From: a bacterium
Lineage (GTDB): Bacteria; Arandabacterota; Arandabacteria; Arandabacterales; Arandabacteraceae
Length of the DNA stretch: 64,000 bases
NCBI GenBank assembly: GCA_029933125.1
Contig: JAOZOU010000003.1
Location: 124,001-188,000, forward strand
Reading direction: 5' to 3'
Shown here one piece after another: positions 63,139 to 64,000 of the stretch. Made by a program: the position numbers and the translations under genes. Each line of letters begins with the position of its first letter. The stretch's first letter is position 1. Below the pieces are notes generated by a model. The model made no database searches. It saw nothing but the letters and a program-made list of their open reading frames with translations, and was not told where the DNA came from.

Positions 63139-63171
63139 TAATCGGTAAGCAGCTGGTTTGCAGTTCATGCA

Positions 63172-63197
63172 GGGTTCCTGATTGGGACCCTTTTTTT
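63172..63197 (+). terminator. Terminator or attenuator in the ndk leader
   Basis: GGGTTCC (63172-63178) pairs with GGGACCC (63184-63190), one U-G pair included, around a five-base loop and is followed by seven T residues. It ends 17 bases before the ndk start, so it must be read through or regulated for ndk expression from the upstream promoter. Confidence 0.75.
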
Positions 63198-63213
63198 GGG
63201 TGAGGATAGCGAA

Positions 63214-63621
63214 TTGGAAAAGACGTTATTCATTATCAAGCCTGACGCAGTCAAGAGGAATAGAATAGGTAGAATCTTATCGATGGTTGAGGAAGCTGGT
63301 CTCAAGATCATTCGGCTAAGCCTCATGCATCTTTCACGAGAGCAAGCGTGTGAATTTTATGCAATGCATAGAGGAAAAGAGTTCTACGAAAAGCTTGTTG
63401 ACTACATGAGCTCGGCACCATGCGTTGTTTGTGTTCTTGAAGGGAATGATGCTGTTAAGCTTCTCAGATCGATATGTGGGGCCACTGATCCGACCTTAGC
63501 TGCTCCTGGAACAATACGCTCAGAGTTTGGCATAAACATAACTATGAATTCTGTCCATGCTTCGGACTCATCTGAGTCTGCAAAACGTGAAGTGAAATTT
63601 TTCTTTCCCGAGGTAGAGTAG
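63214..63621 (+). CDS. ndk: Nucleoside diphosphate kinase
   Basis: 135 residues from TTG at 63214, seven bases after TGAGGA; TTG at 63196 lies in the terminator T run and is unlikely. It moves the gamma phosphate between nucleoside di- and triphosphates through a phosphohistidine. The N-terminus MEKTLFIIKPDAVKRNRIG is standard. ATDPTLAAPGTIRSEFGI and the active-site block NSVHASDSSESAKREVKFFF (His about 111) are complete. Confidence 0.95.
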   Translation: MEKTLFIIKPDAVKRNRIGRILSMVEEAGLKIIRLSLMHLSREQACEFYAMHRGKEFYEKLVDYMSSAPCVVCVLEGNDAVKLLRSICGATDPTLAAPGTIRSEFGINITMNSVHASDSSESAKREVKFFFPEVE

Positions 63622-63626
63622 ATATC

Positions 63627-64000
63627 ATGCCCGTCAGAAAGATTTTTGTTGCCGGGGCTGGCACTGTTGGTCAGGGTATCGCCGAAGCTGCGGCATCGGC
63701 GGGTATAGAGGTAGTGCTTTCCGATATTGATGAGAGACATCTTGACATTGCTATCAATGGAATTGAGGCAAGCCTAAATAGTCTGATTGAAAGATGGGCG
63801 ATTACTGCAAGCGAAAAGAGAACGATACTTTCAAGAATTCAACCTGTTGTTGGATTGAAAAACTCTGAGGATTGTGAGTTCGCAATTGAAGCTGTGCCCG
63901 AGCAATTGGATATCAAGAAACAGGTATTCCGAGAGTTTGATCGGAATTTTGATGCCCAGACGATTCTGGTCTCAACAACCTCTACTTTGAACATAACGGA
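63627..64000 (+). CDS. 3-hydroxyacyl-CoA dehydrogenase, N-terminal part (runs off the window)
   Basis: About 124 residues are visible, beginning at ATG 63627, six bases after the ndk stop. The NAD-binding Rossmann fold has IFVAGAGTVGQGIAEAAASA with the GxGxxG loop, then VVLSDIDERHL (Asp binding the adenosine ribose). EFAIEAVPEQLDIKKQVF and TILVSTTSTLNIT are the conserved end of the NAD-binding domain. The length and N-terminal start suggest the small 3-hydroxybutyryl-CoA dehydrogenase form rather than the large FadB fusion, though the downstream domain is not visible. Confidence 0.88.
   Translation, partial: MPVRKIFVAGAGTVGQGIAEAAASAGIEVVLSDIDERHLDIAINGIEASLNSLIERWAITASEKRTILSRIQPVVGLKNSEDCEFAIEAVPEQLDIKKQVFREFDRNFDAQTILVSTTSTLNIT

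Noticed and set aside
62692-63168. Leu/Val-rich - strand open frame that looks like a membrane protein
   Set aside because: It is the complement of the AAG/ACC repeats of the histone-like gene; composition alone gives the Leu-rich translation.
63100-63197. tRNA gene before ndk
   Set aside because: GGGTTC suggested a T arm, but there is no cloverleaf; the element is better explained as a terminator hairpin.

Overview
The window (about 48% G+C by eye, almost every gene on the + strand) looks like a chromosome segment of a diderm bacterium from a poorly sampled lineage, most likely affiliated with the FCB superphylum or a neighbouring candidate phylum. The reasons are surface proteins with FlgD-like or type IX-style C-terminal tails, a PorV-like protein, a gingipain-like peptidase, Omp85 and secretin genes, heptose and lipid A acylation genes, and a type IV pilus cluster in the gene order known from Myxococcus and Geobacter. 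I cannot place the species. Metabolic genes (thiC, hutU, hutI, a divergent ackA, pta, sucCD, ndk, a 3-hydroxyacyl-CoA dehydrogenase) suggest amino-acid and acyl-CoA catabolism. Start codons are often TTG or GTG, and 4-base stop/start overlaps are common. Layout. 1-12.8 kb: a tight array for surface-protein export: PorU/gingipain-like peptidase (5' truncated), PorV-like protein, large M6 metalloprotease with FG-GAP repeats and a sorting-type tail, two DUF5683-like proteins, an NHL propeller, a 1,082-residue outer-membrane protein with SprA-like motifs, and an Omp85/POTRA protein. This is a candidate type IX-like system outside the classical Bacteroidota context. 12.9-25.5 kb: thiC, hutU, hutI, an intergenic leader with a predicted H-type pseudoknot, a TPR protein, a PHP phosphoesterase, an acetate-kinase-family protein with several altered catalytic motifs, an ECF S-like membrane protein with a TonB-receptor-like barrel, a nitroreductase, CvpA, a sugar nucleotidyltransferase and a ComEA-like protein. 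25.5-46.4 kb: pilB-pilT-pilC-pilS-pilR-pilA, a second pilin, a PilH/PilI-type ABC transporter, a TPR/pseudopilin-like fusion, a PAS protein, pilM-N-O-P-Q, an 11-domain Ig-like lipoprotein and a small outer-membrane protein. Three near-consensus sigma-54 promoters (before pilB, pilA and pilM), with TTGCA-type dyads or half-sites about 100-130 bases upstream, suggest that PilS/PilR controls the pilus machine as a regulon. 46.4-64 kb: rsmD, coaD, pta, glcD-type oxidase, obgE, dprA, a DUF362 ferredoxin protein, a lipid A-type acyltransferase, then on the - strand DUF3467 and a second M6 protease. These are followed on + by split heptose genes (rfaE1, rfaE2), an FAD oxidase, a cyclic 2,3-diphosphoglycerate synthetase homologue, sucCD, a lysine-rich histone H1-like protein, ndk behind a promoter-terminator leader, and the start of a 3-hydroxyacyl-CoA dehydrogenase that runs off the window. 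All functional statements rest on sequence motifs and remembered family features; no database search was run.
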